A stretch of DNA of 64,000 nt from Sphingopyxis sp. FD7 (GTDB lineage: Bacteria > Pseudomonadota > Alphaproteobacteria > Sphingomonadales > Sphingomonadaceae). The translations under genes and the position numbers were made by a program. Each line of letters begins with the position of its first letter. Position 1 is the stretch's first letter. Under the pieces are notes generated by a model, which worked only from the letters and a program-made list of their open reading frames with translations, was not told the origin of the DNA and made no database searches. Below, one piece after another: positions 34,018 through 42,523 of the stretch. The stretch covers positions 2,294,001-2,358,000 of the forward strand of contig NZ_AP017898.1 in assembly GCF_003609835.1 (NCBI RefSeq), in the 5' to 3' direction.

Positions 34018-34448
34018 TGCGCGCCGCGCCCGTCCTGCTGGCGGGCGCGCTGCTGCTCGTCGGCTGCGGCAGGAACGACGCCCCTCCCCCCGCCGACGAG
34101 GCGACAACAGGCGAACCCGCGACCGAAGCGCCGACAGTCGAACCGACGGCGGCGATGGGCGAACAGATTTTCCGGCGCTGCGTCGCCTGTCACACGGTCG
34201 ACAAGGGCGGCCGTCACGGCATCGGCCCGAACCTCCACGCCATCGTCGGCGCCCCCGTCGCGGCAAAGCCCGACTTTTCCTATTCGGCCGCGATGAAGGC
34301 GAAGGGCGGCGTCTGGGACGAAGCCGCGCTCGACGCCTATCTGGAAGCGCCGATGAAGGACGTCCCCGGTACGCGCATGGCCTTTGCCGGGGTGCCCGAC
34401 ACCGCGGATCGCAAGGCACTGATCCTGTATCTGGAAGCGCAGAAATAG
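34017..34448 (+). CDS. Lipoprotein cytochrome c
   Basis: This 143-residue protein has a lipobox ending at C17 (LLLVGC) after a short signal peptide, an acidic proline-rich linker, and a class I cytochrome c domain with CVACH (C55, C58, H59) and axial Met M121 in GTRMAFAG. Lipid anchoring keeps it at a periplasmic membrane face. It is translationally coupled to the membrane-anchored cytochrome upstream, so the two probably form one electron shuttle pair. Confidence 0.92.
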   Translation: MRAAPVLLAGALLLVGCGRNDAPPPADEATTGEPATEAPTVEPTAAMGEQIFRRCVACHTVDKGGRHGIGPNLHAIVGAPVAAKPDFSYSAAMKAKGGVWDEAALDAYLEAPMKDVPGTRMAFAGVPDTADRKALILYLEAQK

Positions 34449-34458
34449 AGAAATAAGC

Positions 34459-34486
34459 CGTCGCCCCCGCGCAGGCGGGGGCGACG
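34459..34486. terminator. GC hairpin between convergent genes
   Basis: A perfect 12-bp stem CGTCGCCCCCGC / GCGGGGGCGACG with a 4-base GCAG loop lies between the cytochrome stop and the convergent LOG gene. It lacks a clear U-tract on either strand but is well placed as a bidirectional terminator. Confidence 0.55.
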
Positions 34487-34495
34487 ACGTTGTTC

Positions 34496-35371
34496 TCAAC
34501 GCTGCTGTTCGATATTCGCGTAGAAGTCGGTGATGATCTTCCACGCTTCGCCCGCGGTCTCGACAAACTGGAAGAGATCGAGGTCGCGCGCGCTGACGAC
34601 ACCCTCCTCGACCAGCGCCTCGAAATTGACGACGCGGTGCCAGAACTCCTTGCCGAACAGGACGATCGGGATCGGCTTGATCTTGCCCGTCTGGATCAGC
34701 GTGAGCAGCTCGAACATTTCGTCGAACGTCCCGAATCCGCCCGGAAAGACGCACACGGCACGCGCACGGAGCAGGAAATGCATCTTGCGCAGCGCGAAAT
34801 AGTGGAACTGGAAACTCAGCGACGGGGTGACATAGCGGTTCGGCGCCTGTTCGTGCGGGAGCACGATGTTGAGCCCGATCGATTCGCGCCCCTCGTCGGC
34901 GGCGCCGCGGTTCGCCGCTTCCATGATGGATGGCCCGCCGCCCGAGCAGACGACGAAATGGCGGCAGCCCTTGTCGTCGCACGGATACTGGCTTGCGAGC
35001 CGCGCAAGCGCGCGCGCTTCGTCATAATATCTGGCCTTGGCCTTAAGACGCCGGGCGATGTTTCGTGTGACATCGTCGGTCGCCGCGGCTTCGAGCGCAT
35101 CGGCTTCACCGGGTTCGGGAATACGCGCCGAGCCATAGACCACGAGCGTCGATTCGATCCCGGCTTCGTCAAGCAGCAGTTCGGGTTTCAGCAATTCGAG
35201 CTGGAAACGGACGGGACGCAGATCCTCGCGCAGCAGAAAATCATTATCCTGAAAAGCCAGCCGGTAGGCGGGATGCGCCGTTTGCGGCGTGGTGGTCGCC
35301 TGCCGGGCGAATTGCGCGTCGTCCTTGGCCTTGTGGAAACGCGAACGATGGGGTTGTTTATCTTCTGCCAT
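34496..35371 (-). CDS. LOG-family protein
   Basis: This 291-residue Rossmann-like protein belongs to the LOG/TIGR00730 family. PGGFGTFDEMFE is the PGGxGTxxE signature, and CSGGGPSIMEAANRGA is the nucleotide-phosphate-binding block. Characterised members remove ribose 5-phosphate from nucleoside monophosphates. This longer type has an N-terminal extension of about 80 residues. MAEDKQPHRSRFHKAK (35371) is taken as the start; an ATG at 35422 is less likely. Confidence 0.88.
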   Translation of the reverse strand: MAEDKQPHRSRFHKAKDDAQFARQATTTPQTAHPAYRLAFQDNDFLLREDLRPVRFQLELLKPELLLDEAGIESTLVVYGSARIPEPGEADALEAAATDDVTRNIARRLKAKARYYDEARALARLASQYPCDDKGCRHFVVCSGGGPSIMEAANRGAADEGRESIGLNIVLPHEQAPNRYVTPSLSFQFHYFALRKMHFLLRARAVCVFPGGFGTFDEMFELLTLIQTGKIKPIPIVLFGKEFWHRVVNFEALVEEGVVSARDLDLFQFVETAGEAWKIITDFYANIEQQR

Positions 35372-35430
35372 TAGCGAGCGGCTATACGCTTCGCATGACT
35401 TTGCCAAGTCAGCCACTGCCATACCCGCAC

Positions 35431-35455
35431 CGTCATTCCGGCGAAGGCCGGGATA
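35431..35455. repeat. Single arm of family A repeat
   Basis: CGTCATTCCGGCGAAGGCCGGGATAAT is present here as one imperfect palindrome rather than a pair of arms. It lies just upstream of the LOG gene and downstream of the asparaginase-like gene. Confidence 0.7.
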
Positions 35456-35470
35456 ATGATCAATATATTG

Positions 35471-35959
35471 TCAGTCCTCCGCCACGAACCGCGCGCCCGC
35501 GCGGTCCTTCACCGTCCGCTGAGGATCGAAGATCATCCCGTTCATCGCGACATAGACGCCGGGCGGCAGCGTCTGGACCGCCGCCAGCGCAAAGCCGACG
35601 TTGAACTCGGCATCGCTCGCGCGCACCGACGCGGGCTGCATCGCGCCCGTCAGCACGATCGTCTTGCCTTCGATTCCCGCCAGAACGCGCCCGGTGACGA
35701 CCATCGTGTCGGTGCCGTGCGTCACGAGGATGCGGTCGGCATCGCTCGCGGCGACCGCGGCGCGGATCGTCTCGCGGTCGGCATCGTCGAGTTCAAGGCT
35801 GTCCTTGCGCATCAACTGCGTCACGCGGTGCGGCACATGGACATTATTCTCGCGCAGCATGTCGGGGATCGCCGCGGGGCCGATCTGAAACTCGCTCAGC
35901 GCGTCGAAATAGACCTTGTCGATCGTCCCGCCGGTGGTGAAGATGTCGATCACGCGCAT
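35471..35959 (-). CDS. Short asparaginase-domain protein
   Basis: This 162-residue protein matches only the N-terminal domain of type I/II asparaginases. IFTTGGTIDK contains the nucleophile threonine and ILVTHGTDTMVVTGR the second Thr-Asp pair; IVLTGAMQPASVRASDAEFNVGFA is the conserved third block. The C-terminal domain is missing, yet the gene ends cleanly and overlaps its neighbour by 10 bases, so this seems to be a natural short form rather than a broken gene. Activity cannot be predicted, as full enzymes need the second domain for the dimer active site. Confidence 0.82.
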   Translation of the reverse strand: MRVIDIFTTGGTIDKVYFDALSEFQIGPAAIPDMLRENNVHVPHRVTQLMRKDSLELDDADRETIRAAVAASDADRILVTHGTDTMVVTGRVLAGIEGKTIVLTGAMQPASVRASDAEFNVGFALAAVQTLPPGVYVAMNGMIFDPQRTVKDRAGARFVAED

Positions 35960-36435
35960 TCGTCCTGCACCGGCAGCGCCGGCGTGCCGTCGGGCGCCGC
36001 GAACGGTTGCTTGAAGGTAAAGGCATCCGCCGTCGGCCCCTTGGCCTCCAGTATCGCGATCCGCGCCATGCCCTCGGCGACGGTCGGACGGTGCCCCGCC
36101 GGTACCCACCACAACACCTGATACACGCCGATATGGTCGAACCACTCCTTGCGCCGTTTCATGATCGCAAGATGGTCCGGCTGGCGATAGACAAAGGCGG
36201 CGAGCGCATCGAGGTCGCGCCACACCGACATGTTCGCGATGACATGCGGATCGTCGGTAACGGGCACATCGGTCGCGTCATTGCCGTCACCCGTCAGCCG
36301 CCAGACAAAGCCGTCGCTCGCCTCGGCAATGGCATTCACCGCGTCGAGCGCATCCATGAAATCGCGGTTGGCGACATGCTCGGGCGGCAGACGAAAGCGC
36401 GCGATATTGATCTGGGCGAGTTCATAGGCGGCCAT
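35950..36435 (-). CDS. DUF3291 domain protein
   Basis: This 161-residue protein is a DUF3291 member (YELAQINIARFRLP at the start, WFDHIGVYQVLWWVPAGHRPTVAEGMARI in the middle). The fold is expected to be a dimeric alpha/beta barrel like that of antibiotic monooxygenases, but the function is unknown. It starts 10 bases after the end of the LysRS gene and overlaps the asparaginase-like gene, so the three are probably one transcript. Confidence 0.85.
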   Translation of the reverse strand: MAAYELAQINIARFRLPPEHVANRDFMDALDAVNAIAEASDGFVWRLTGDGNDATDVPVTDDPHVIANMSVWRDLDALAAFVYRQPDHLAIMKRRKEWFDHIGVYQVLWWVPAGHRPTVAEGMARIAILEAKGPTADAFTFKQPFAAPDGTPALPVQDECA

Positions 36436-36445
36436 ATGCGTCTCC

Positions 36446-38047
36446 TCAGGTCAGCGCCTCGGCGATCAGCCGCCGCGTATTCTCCACCCCGAACAGCGCG
36501 ATAAAGCTGCCCATCCGCGGCCCGGCGCTCGATCCCAGCAATGTCTCGTACAGCGCCTTGAACCAGTCGCGCAGATTATCGAAGCCATGCGCCTCGTTCT
36601 TGCCAATTTCATAGACGATATTCTGGATGTCGTCGGCCGAGGCGTCGGCGGGCAGCGCGGCCAGCCGTGCATCCAGCTCGCGCAGCGCCGCGACCTCGCC
36701 ACCCTCAGGCTTGCGGCGCTTCAGCGTCGGCGCGACGAAATCGCGGTTATACGCCATCGCATTGTCGATCAGCCGGTCGAGCTCGGGATAAGTCGCGGCA
36801 TCGGCGCCCGGGACATATTGGCCGAGGTAACGCCAGATCTGCTCCTTCGACGCATCGGCGCCCATCACGCCGACGAGGTTGAGCAACAGGCCATAGGTCA
36901 CCGGCAGCACCGTCTCCGGCACATCCTGCCCGCGCGCGACATGGACATGATGCACCGGGTTGCCCAGCTTCTTGTCGGGCTCCTGCGCCGGATAGGCGCC
37001 GCGCATCTGCAGATATTCGTCGACCGCCTTCGGCACCACGCCGATATGCAGCTGCTTCGCCGCCTTGGGCTCGCGATAGGCGTAAAAGGCCAGGCTTTCC
37101 TCGCTGCCATAGGCCAGCCATTCCTCCATCGACAGGCCATTGCCCTTCGACTTGGAAATCTTCTCGCCCTTCTCGTCGAGGAACATCTCATAGATCAGCC
37201 CTTCGGGCTTGCGCCCGCCGAGTGCTTTCGCAATCTTGCCCGACTGCACCCCGCTGTCGGTCAGATCCTTGCCGTACATTTCATAATCGACGCCCAGCGC
37301 GACCCAGCGCATCGCCCAGTCGACCTTCCATTGCAGCTTCGCGCCGCCGCCCAGAATGCTGTGCGTGATCGTCTCGCCCTCTTCCTCGAACGACACCAGC
37401 CCCGCCTCGGCGTCGACCACCGTGACCGGCACCTGCAACACGATCCCCGACCTGGGGCTGATCGGCAGGATCGGCGAATAGGTCGCGGCGCGCTCGGCGC
37501 GCAGCGTCGGCAGCATGATGTCGAGGATATCCTGATTGTGGCGCAGCACATTTTTGAGCGCCTCGTCGAACGCCCCCGACCGATAGCGCTCGGTCGAGCT
37601 CACAAACTCGTAATCGAAGCCGAAGCGGTCGAGAAACTCGCGCAGCATCGCATTATTGTGGTGCGCGAAACTCTCATATTTGCCGAAGGGGTCGGGGATC
37701 GCGGTCAGCGGCCGCCCCAGATGCTCGCGCAGCATGGCGCCGTTCGGCACATTGTCGGGCACCTTGCGCAGCCCGTCCATATCGTCGCTGAACGCCACCA
37801 GCCGCGTCGCAGCGCCGCCGGTCAGCGTTTCATAGGCGCGGCGCACCATCGTCGTGCGCAACACTTCGTTGAACGTGCCGATATGCGGCAGCCCCGACGG
37901 GCCATAGCCGGTCTCGAACAGCACGGCTTCGCCGCCGGGCTTGCCGCCCGGATAGCGTTTGACCAGCTTGCGCGCTTCCTCGAACGGCCAGGCCTTGGAC
38001 GTTTGCGCGGGCTCGCGCAGCGACGGATGAAGATGCAGGTCGGTCAT
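36446..38047 (-). CDS. lysK: Lysyl-tRNA synthetase, class I
   Basis: This 533-residue class I LysRS is the archaeal type that replaces the usual class II enzyme in many alphaproteobacteria. The HIGH motif is PHIG (54-57, in GYGPSGLPHIGTFNE) and the KMSKS motif is KISKSKGNG. DDMDGLRKVPDNVP and VDWAMRWVALGVDYEMYGKD are typical of the subclass. The start at MTDLHLHPSL (38047) fits; GGAM three codons upstream and a more distant ATG are less likely. It heads the transcript with DUF3291 and asparaginase-like genes and diverges from a PilZ gene. Confidence 0.95.
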   Translation of the reverse strand: MTDLHLHPSLREPAQTSKAWPFEEARKLVKRYPGGKPGGEAVLFETGYGPSGLPHIGTFNEVLRTTMVRRAYETLTGGAATRLVAFSDDMDGLRKVPDNVPNGAMLREHLGRPLTAIPDPFGKYESFAHHNNAMLREFLDRFGFDYEFVSSTERYRSGAFDEALKNVLRHNQDILDIMLPTLRAERAATYSPILPISPRSGIVLQVPVTVVDAEAGLVSFEEEGETITHSILGGGAKLQWKVDWAMRWVALGVDYEMYGKDLTDSGVQSGKIAKALGGRKPEGLIYEMFLDEKGEKISKSKGNGLSMEEWLAYGSEESLAFYAYREPKAAKQLHIGVVPKAVDEYLQMRGAYPAQEPDKKLGNPVHHVHVARGQDVPETVLPVTYGLLLNLVGVMGADASKEQIWRYLGQYVPGADAATYPELDRLIDNAMAYNRDFVAPTLKRRKPEGGEVAALRELDARLAALPADASADDIQNIVYEIGKNEAHGFDNLRDWFKALYETLLGSSAGPRMGSFIALFGVENTRRLIAEALT

Positions 38048-38154
38048 GGCGCCGCCCATAGCGGCAAGCGCATCCGAATCGAAAGGCAAAATTGCCCTGT
38101 CGCCCGCGATCATCGTTACCGGATTATTTACCATGACAAGCTTAGGTTCGCCGC

Positions 38155-38523
38155 ATGACCACGCCTCGCCTCTCCACGCCGCGCCGCCACGAGCGCACCC
38201 GCGTCGCCATCGACGTCACCGTCAATGGCGTGCTCAACTTCGTCGAAGGCCGCATCACCGACCTGTCGGAGGGCGGCGCGCAAATCGTCGGCGCCTCCAT
38301 GCCGGCGCGCTCGCGCTGCGAAATCCATTATGGCGGGCAGCTCGTCTACGCCGTCGTGATGTGGTCAGAGGTTGACCGCATGGGCGTGCGCTTCCCCTAT
38401 GAGCTGACGCATGGCCCGCTTTACAACGCGCTCGAGCGCGCACGCGCCGCGGCGATGATCAACCCCGCGCAGATTTTCCACAGCCAGCGCCCCGTCGCCT
38501 TCGGGCGGCGCGGGTTGAGCTGA
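38155..38523 (+). CDS. PilZ-domain protein
   Basis: This 122-residue protein has a PilZ domain: basic RRHERTR at the N-terminus and the DLSEGGAQI block, the D/NxSxxG motif that contacts cyclic di-GMP. The strict RxxxR part (RHERTR) is present, so c-di-GMP binding is plausible. A short tail follows the domain. It has no partner domain; it probably acts by binding a motility or envelope protein. It is divergent from lysK. Confidence 0.88.
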   Translation: MTTPRLSTPRRHERTRVAIDVTVNGVLNFVEGRITDLSEGGAQIVGASMPARSRCEIHYGGQLVYAVVMWSEVDRMGVRFPYELTHGPLYNALERARAAAMINPAQIFHSQRPVAFGRRGLS

Positions 38524-38551
38524 GGCGCAACCCCTCCCTGTTCATCACAAT

Positions 38552-38630
38552 CGTCATCCCGGCGAAGGCCGGGATCGCGCCGCTTGCGTCATCGTGCCAG
38601 GGTGAGATTCCGGCCTTCGCCGGAATGACG
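38552..38630. repeat. Family A palindromic repeat
   Basis: CGTCATCCCGGCGAAGGCCG pairs with CGGCCTTCGCCGGAATGACG across a unique spacer, as at 23498. It lies between convergent PilZ and ATPase genes, where it could act as a terminator. Confidence 0.85.
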
Positions 38631-38658
38631 AACAAGGGGAGCGCTGCTCACCCTGTCC

Positions 38659-40167
38659 CTATTCCGCCTCGGTACTAAGCCCCAGCCCCGGAATCCCGAT
38701 CGACCGCCGCCCGCCGAAATCGGCGCGCACGACGATCACCCCCTGTTTCTCCATATAGTCGATCAGGCGGCGGATGCGCCCCGGCGAGCGGCTGCCATAG
38801 GCGCGGCCGAGCGCCTCGTCGTCGGGGCAGGGCGCGCCCTCCATTGCCGCGCGCGCGATCTGCAAAAAGGGCGCGACCATGTCGGGCGGAAGCCGGTCGG
38901 CGACCGCAAGCGCGCCCTGCCAGCGCGGCTCGGCGGGGTCGAAAACGCCCCCCTTCGCCAGCGCAAAGCGGCGGCGAAAGGCGGCGACGTCGAGCGGCAC
39001 TTTTCGCAGCTTCGCCATCCGGCAGCGCACCGAAAAATCCTGAAACAGCATCGCCTCGCCCTGAAAGGCGCTGTCGGGATCGTCCAGCATCGCCTCCAGC
39101 GTCGCGATCACCACCGCGTCGGCCTCCTCGGCCTCGGCCGCCGCCTCGACGATGTCGAGCACGGGCGGAGCAGCGGCGTCGGTGTGCAGCGGTTGGCTGG
39201 CCGCGATCCGTTCGAGCAGCTCGCCCGCCGCGACGGGCTCGGGTTCGACCGCGACGGCACGCGGCGCGGCGGGCACCTCCTCCTCGGCAAAGAGCATCGA
39301 GCGCATATCGTCGCCCGCCGCCACCGGCAGCGGCATCAGGCTGTGCGTCCCCATCCGCGTCGCCGTCCGCGTCGCGCCGATGCGGATCGCCAGCGGGCGG
39401 CGCGAGATCGCGGGGCCCAGCCCCAGGAAATGCCCGCGCTCGAGGTCGCGGATCGCCTCCGCCTGCCGCCGCTCCATGCCGAGCAGGTCGGCGGCGCGCG
39501 CCATGTCGATGTCGAGGAAGGTGCGCCCCATCAGGAAATTGCTCGCCTCGGCGGCGACATTCTTGGCGAGCTTCGCCAGCCGCTGCGTCGCGATCGCGCC
39601 CGCCAGCCCGCGTTTGCGCCCGCGGCACATCAGGTTGGTCATCGCCGACAGGCTCGCGCGGCGGACGGCGTCGGACACGTCGCCCGACGCCGACGGCGCG
39701 AACATCTGCGCCTCGTCGACCACCACCAGCGCCGGAAACCAATGTTCGCGCGGGGCGTCGAACAACGCATTGAGGAACGCCGCGGCGCAGGTCATCTGCG
39801 CCTCGATGTCGAGCGATTCGAGGCTGAGGACGATCGACGCGCGGTGTTCGCGGATGCGCGCGCCCATCGCCGCAATCTCGCGCTCGTCATAATCGCCGCC
39901 GTTGATCACGACATGGCTGAAGGCGTCGGCCAGCGTCACGAAATCGCCCTCGGGATCGATCACGACCTGCTGCACCAGCGCGGCGCTTTCCTCGAGGATG
40001 CGCCGCAGAAGGTGCGACTTGCCCGACCCCGAATTGCCCTGGACGAGCAGGCGCGTCGCGAGCAGTTCCTGCACGTCGACGCGCACGTCCTGCCCCGCCG
40101 CGTCGGTCCCGATCTCGATACTCGTCTTCACAGCCGCCGCCCTATCGGCGCCCCCGGCCGATGACAA
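38659..40167 (-). CDS. HerA-like ATPase (DUF87)
   Basis: This 502-residue ATPase has Walker A GNSGSGKS (44-51), a DPEGDF block typical of HerA/VirB4-like proteins (71-76), and Walker B VVVDEAQMFAP (148-158), followed by GRKRGLAGAIATQRLAKL with a sensor Gln. HerA proteins are ring-shaped DNA translocases that often pair with the nuclease NurA, but no NurA-like gene is adjacent. The C-terminal 230 residues hold an Ala/Glu-rich linker and a winged-helix-like end (GRIRRLIDYMEKQGVIVVRA). The start may be ATG 40167 or a later GTG. Confidence 0.87.
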   Translation of the reverse strand: MSSAGGADRAAAVKTSIEIGTDAAGQDVRVDVQELLATRLLVQGNSGSGKSHLLRRILEESAALVQQVVIDPEGDFVTLADAFSHVVINGGDYDEREIAAMGARIREHRASIVLSLESLDIEAQMTCAAAFLNALFDAPREHWFPALVVVDEAQMFAPSASGDVSDAVRRASLSAMTNLMCRGRKRGLAGAIATQRLAKLAKNVAAEASNFLMGRTFLDIDMARAADLLGMERRQAEAIRDLERGHFLGLGPAISRRPLAIRIGATRTATRMGTHSLMPLPVAAGDDMRSMLFAEEEVPAAPRAVAVEPEPVAAGELLERIAASQPLHTDAAAPPVLDIVEAAAEAEEADAVVIATLEAMLDDPDSAFQGEAMLFQDFSVRCRMAKLRKVPLDVAAFRRRFALAKGGVFDPAEPRWQGALAVADRLPPDMVAPFLQIARAAMEGAPCPDDEALGRAYGSRSPGRIRRLIDYMEKQGVIVVRADFGGRRSIGIPGLGLSTEAE

Positions 40168-40241
40168 CCGGGTGGCGGGCGGGCGACCCGATTTTTACCG
40201 CCCGCCTTGCCAAAGCGCGCAAACCGCCCGAAAGCACGCCC

Positions 40242-40502
40242 ATGGATTTCGACGACCAGCTCCGCCGCTATTTCGGCACCGCCGACCTTGCCGCGATCAC
40301 GCCCGCGGCGCGCGCCGCTGGCGCCGAGCGGATGCGCGTCGATTTCGGGCTGGAAACCAATTCCGGCCGCCGCTTCGCGCTGTGGGCGCTGATGTATATG
40401 CTGGGGGACGCCCCCGACCTCGACGTCGCGTTCGAGGATGAAGGCGAACGCGACGCCGCGCGCGATTTCATGGATCTGGCGGACCGCGCGGGCGGGGATT
40501 AG
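40242..40502 (+). CDS. Hypothetical protein, 86 residues
   Basis: A small acidic protein (MDFDDQLRRYFGTADLAAI) with no known domain recognised. It is divergent from the HerA-like gene and convergent with the next gene. ATG 40242 is the natural start; earlier in-frame codons overlap the HerA-like start region. Codon use is like its neighbours, which supports a real gene. Confidence 0.65.
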   Translation: MDFDDQLRRYFGTADLAAITPAARAAGAERMRVDFGLETNSGRRFALWALMYMLGDAPDLDVAFEDEGERDAARDFMDLADRAGGD

Positions 40503-40511
40503 ACCCGCCCC

Positions 40512-41333
40512 TCACTTCACCGGGCGACAATCCTTGAGCCACACCAGCGACAGGCCGTAATCGAGCCGGTCGAACGTCCCCGTCAGCTCGGCGTGCTTGC
40601 CGGGTTTCAGCTTGAGCGCATAAGGCCCTTGCCCCTTTGCCAGCACGCAGTTCACATTCATCCCCGCCGACGAACGACCGGGCACGATGTCGGTCAGCAC
40701 GTTCGACACCAGCTTCCATTCGACGCGATAGCTGTCACCGACCGGCCCGACATAGGCGACGGGGCCATAGAGGGTGAAGGATTTATTCTTGTAGCGCAGC
40801 GGCACCGCGGCGCTGTTCTTGTCGGCCTCGCCGGTGATGTCCTGCGAAAAGCGCAGCACGCTCATGCGGATCGGCGCGCCGGCTGCGGTCGTCGCCTGCA
40901 TGCCCTTCGCCGCAAGCGCCTCGCCCGCCTTGCCGCCCTTGAGCTGGTTCAATATGCCGCACATTTCGGCCTTCGCCGCGGCTTCGGGAATGCCCATCGT
41001 GGGGCGCAGCTTTGCCTCCATGCGCACATTGCCCGCACCGTCGGCGGCAATCTCGATCGGGAAAGAGCGCGCCTTTCCGGTCTGCGGCTGCTCGATCAGC
41101 ATCGAGCCGCTTTCCTGCTCCGCGGCCAATATGTCATAACCTTTTGCGGCAACGATGCCGTTCAATTGCCCGACAGCGCTCGCCGGGCTCATCCCCGGAA
41201 CATTGGTCGTCGCGATAAAGCGCAGCCCCGTCACCGGATTGCCCTTCTTCACGAAACCCTGTTCGCAGGTCGCGGCGTTGGCCGCGGCGGGAAGTCCCGC
41301 AGCAAGGGCGATGGTCATGACAAGACGCTTCAT
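40512..41333 (-). CDS. Exported hypothetical protein, 274 residues
   Basis: An N-terminal signal peptide (MKRLVMTIALAAGLPAAANA, cleavage near residue 20) leads to a periplasmic or surface protein. Four cysteines in the mature part (CEQGF near its start, a MCGIL block, NVNCVLA and KDC near the end) could form two disulphides. No family was recognised. ATG 41333 follows a GGAGG ribosome site closely. Confidence 0.7.
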   Translation of the reverse strand: MKRLVMTIALAAGLPAAANAATCEQGFVKKGNPVTGLRFIATTNVPGMSPASAVGQLNGIVAAKGYDILAAEQESGSMLIEQPQTGKARSFPIEIAADGAGNVRMEAKLRPTMGIPEAAAKAEMCGILNQLKGGKAGEALAAKGMQATTAAGAPIRMSVLRFSQDITGEADKNSAAVPLRYKNKSFTLYGPVAYVGPVGDSYRVEWKLVSNVLTDIVPGRSSAGMNVNCVLAKGQGPYALKLKPGKHAELTGTFDRLDYGLSLVWLKDCRPVK

Positions 41334-41466
41334 GGATCCTCCTTCGTCACGAATCCGGCGCCGCAAGACAGGCCTCCGGTTCCCGGCATGTTGCCGGAAA
41401 TTGTCGCAAAACCATATCGTTGCAAGCGTTTTTAAGTAACGAACGAAGAAAAGGCGACCACTCGCG

Positions 41467-41949
41467 CTATTTATACATGCCCGCACGCAAATTGATGCCA
41501 TATTCAAGCCACGCCTTCAGCGCGCAGAGCATCTGCGCCCAGCCCTGGCAATTGCCATAGGATGCGCGGAGCGCGCCCTGATTCTCGCGCCAGCCCTCTT
41601 CGGAAATCTCGACCAGAGTGCGTCCATCGTCGAGGCTTTTGAAACGCATCGTCACGCGCGTGCGATAATCCGCATCCTTGGGGTCGCTGCCCTCGATATT
41701 GTGCGCCTCGCCCTCGCTCGCCTGCCATTCGAGGACGATGCGCTCGCGCTCGACAACCTCGATCACATGGACCGGAAAGGCGCCGGGATAGTCGTGGAAA
41801 TCCCATGTCACCGTCGCGCCCGTTTCCAGCCGCCCCTTCGCGCCGCCGGTGGTGAAATAGGCCGACAGCTTCGCGGGATCGGCGACCGCCTCGAACACCT
41901 CGGCCACCGGCTTCGCGATCCGCGCCGCGACCCTGAACTTCAGTTCCAT
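41467..41949 (-). CDS. SRPBCC (AHSA1-like) protein
   Basis: This 160-residue protein has the START-like SRPBCC fold of the AHSA1 family: FRVAARIAKPVAEVFEAVADPAKLSAYFTTGGA at the N-terminus and a long C-terminal helix (NCQGWAQMLCALKAWLEYG). Such proteins bind small hydrophobic ligands in a pocket; the ligand is unknown. It is divergent from an ArsR-type regulator with a perfect palindrome between them. ArsR-SRPBCC pairs are common and probably self-regulating. Confidence 0.88.
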   Translation of the reverse strand: MELKFRVAARIAKPVAEVFEAVADPAKLSAYFTTGGAKGRLETGATVTWDFHDYPGAFPVHVIEVVERERIVLEWQASEGEAHNIEGSDPKDADYRTRVTMRFKSLDDGRTLVEISEEGWRENQGALRASYGNCQGWAQMLCALKAWLEYGINLRAGMYK

Positions 41950-41980
41950 GATTCATTCTCCACTTGAGTCGCAGCTCATT

Positions 41981-42000
41981 ATGTTATATTTTTATAACAT
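41981..42000. promoter_or_regulatory. ArsR operator palindrome
   Basis: ATGTTATATTTTTATAACAT is a perfect inverted repeat (8-bp arms, TTTT centre). Its last two bases are the first two of the arsR start codon (41999). It is the only strongly AT-rich site in the divergent gap, so bound regulator would block its own start and the SRPBCC promoter. Confidence 0.75.
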
Positions 42001-42334
42001 GTCAATTCACGACGAATATGATGCGGTTTTCAAGGCGCTGGCGTCGCCCGTGCGGCGGCAGATATTGGACGACTTGCGCGACCAGCCGCTGACCACCGGC
42101 GCGCTCTGCACGCATTTCGCCGACATCGACCGCTGCACGGTGATGCAGCATCTCAAAGTGCTGGAGGAGGCCGGGCTGGTGATTGCCGAACGCCGCGGCC
42201 GCGAACGCTGGAACCACCTCAACGCGATGCCGATTCAGGACATCCACGACCGCTGGATCGGCCCACACGCCGCCGCGGCATCGGCCCGGCTCGCGCGCTT
42301 CAAACAGGCGGTGGAGGCGGGGAAGGGCAACTGA
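41999..42334 (+). CDS. ArsR-family transcriptional regulator
   Basis: This 111-residue winged-helix protein (YDAVFKALASPVRRQILDDL, then TVMQHLKVLEEAGLVIAERRGRERWNHLN) is of the ArsR type without the metal-binding CxC motif, as usual for those paired with SRPBCC genes. The start ATG 41999 overlaps a 20-bp perfect palindrome, which means strong autoregulation and possibly a leaderless or very short-leader message. Confidence 0.92.
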   Translation: MSIHDEYDAVFKALASPVRRQILDDLRDQPLTTGALCTHFADIDRCTVMQHLKVLEEAGLVIAERRGRERWNHLNAMPIQDIHDRWIGPHAAAASARLARFKQAVEAGKGN

Positions 42335-42360
42335 CTTCGGGGGAGCAGCCCTCCTCCAAC

Positions 42361-42436
42361 GTCATCCCGGCGAAGGCCGGGATCTCACCGTAGCGCTTAT
42401 CTGCACCGGCGAGATCCCGGCCTTCGCCGGGATGAC
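42361..42436. repeat. Family A palindromic repeat
   Basis: GTCATCCCGGCGAAGGCCGG and CCGGCCTTCGCCGGGATGAC are exact complements separated by a unique spacer, between convergent arsR and the M2 peptidase gene. Confidence 0.88.
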
Positions 42437-42523
42437 GGATGATACGAGGACGAGAATCCTCGCCAGCCCACAAAAAAGGCCGGGGAAACCCCTCCCCGGC
42501 CCTTCTTTCATCGCCCGCGGGCC

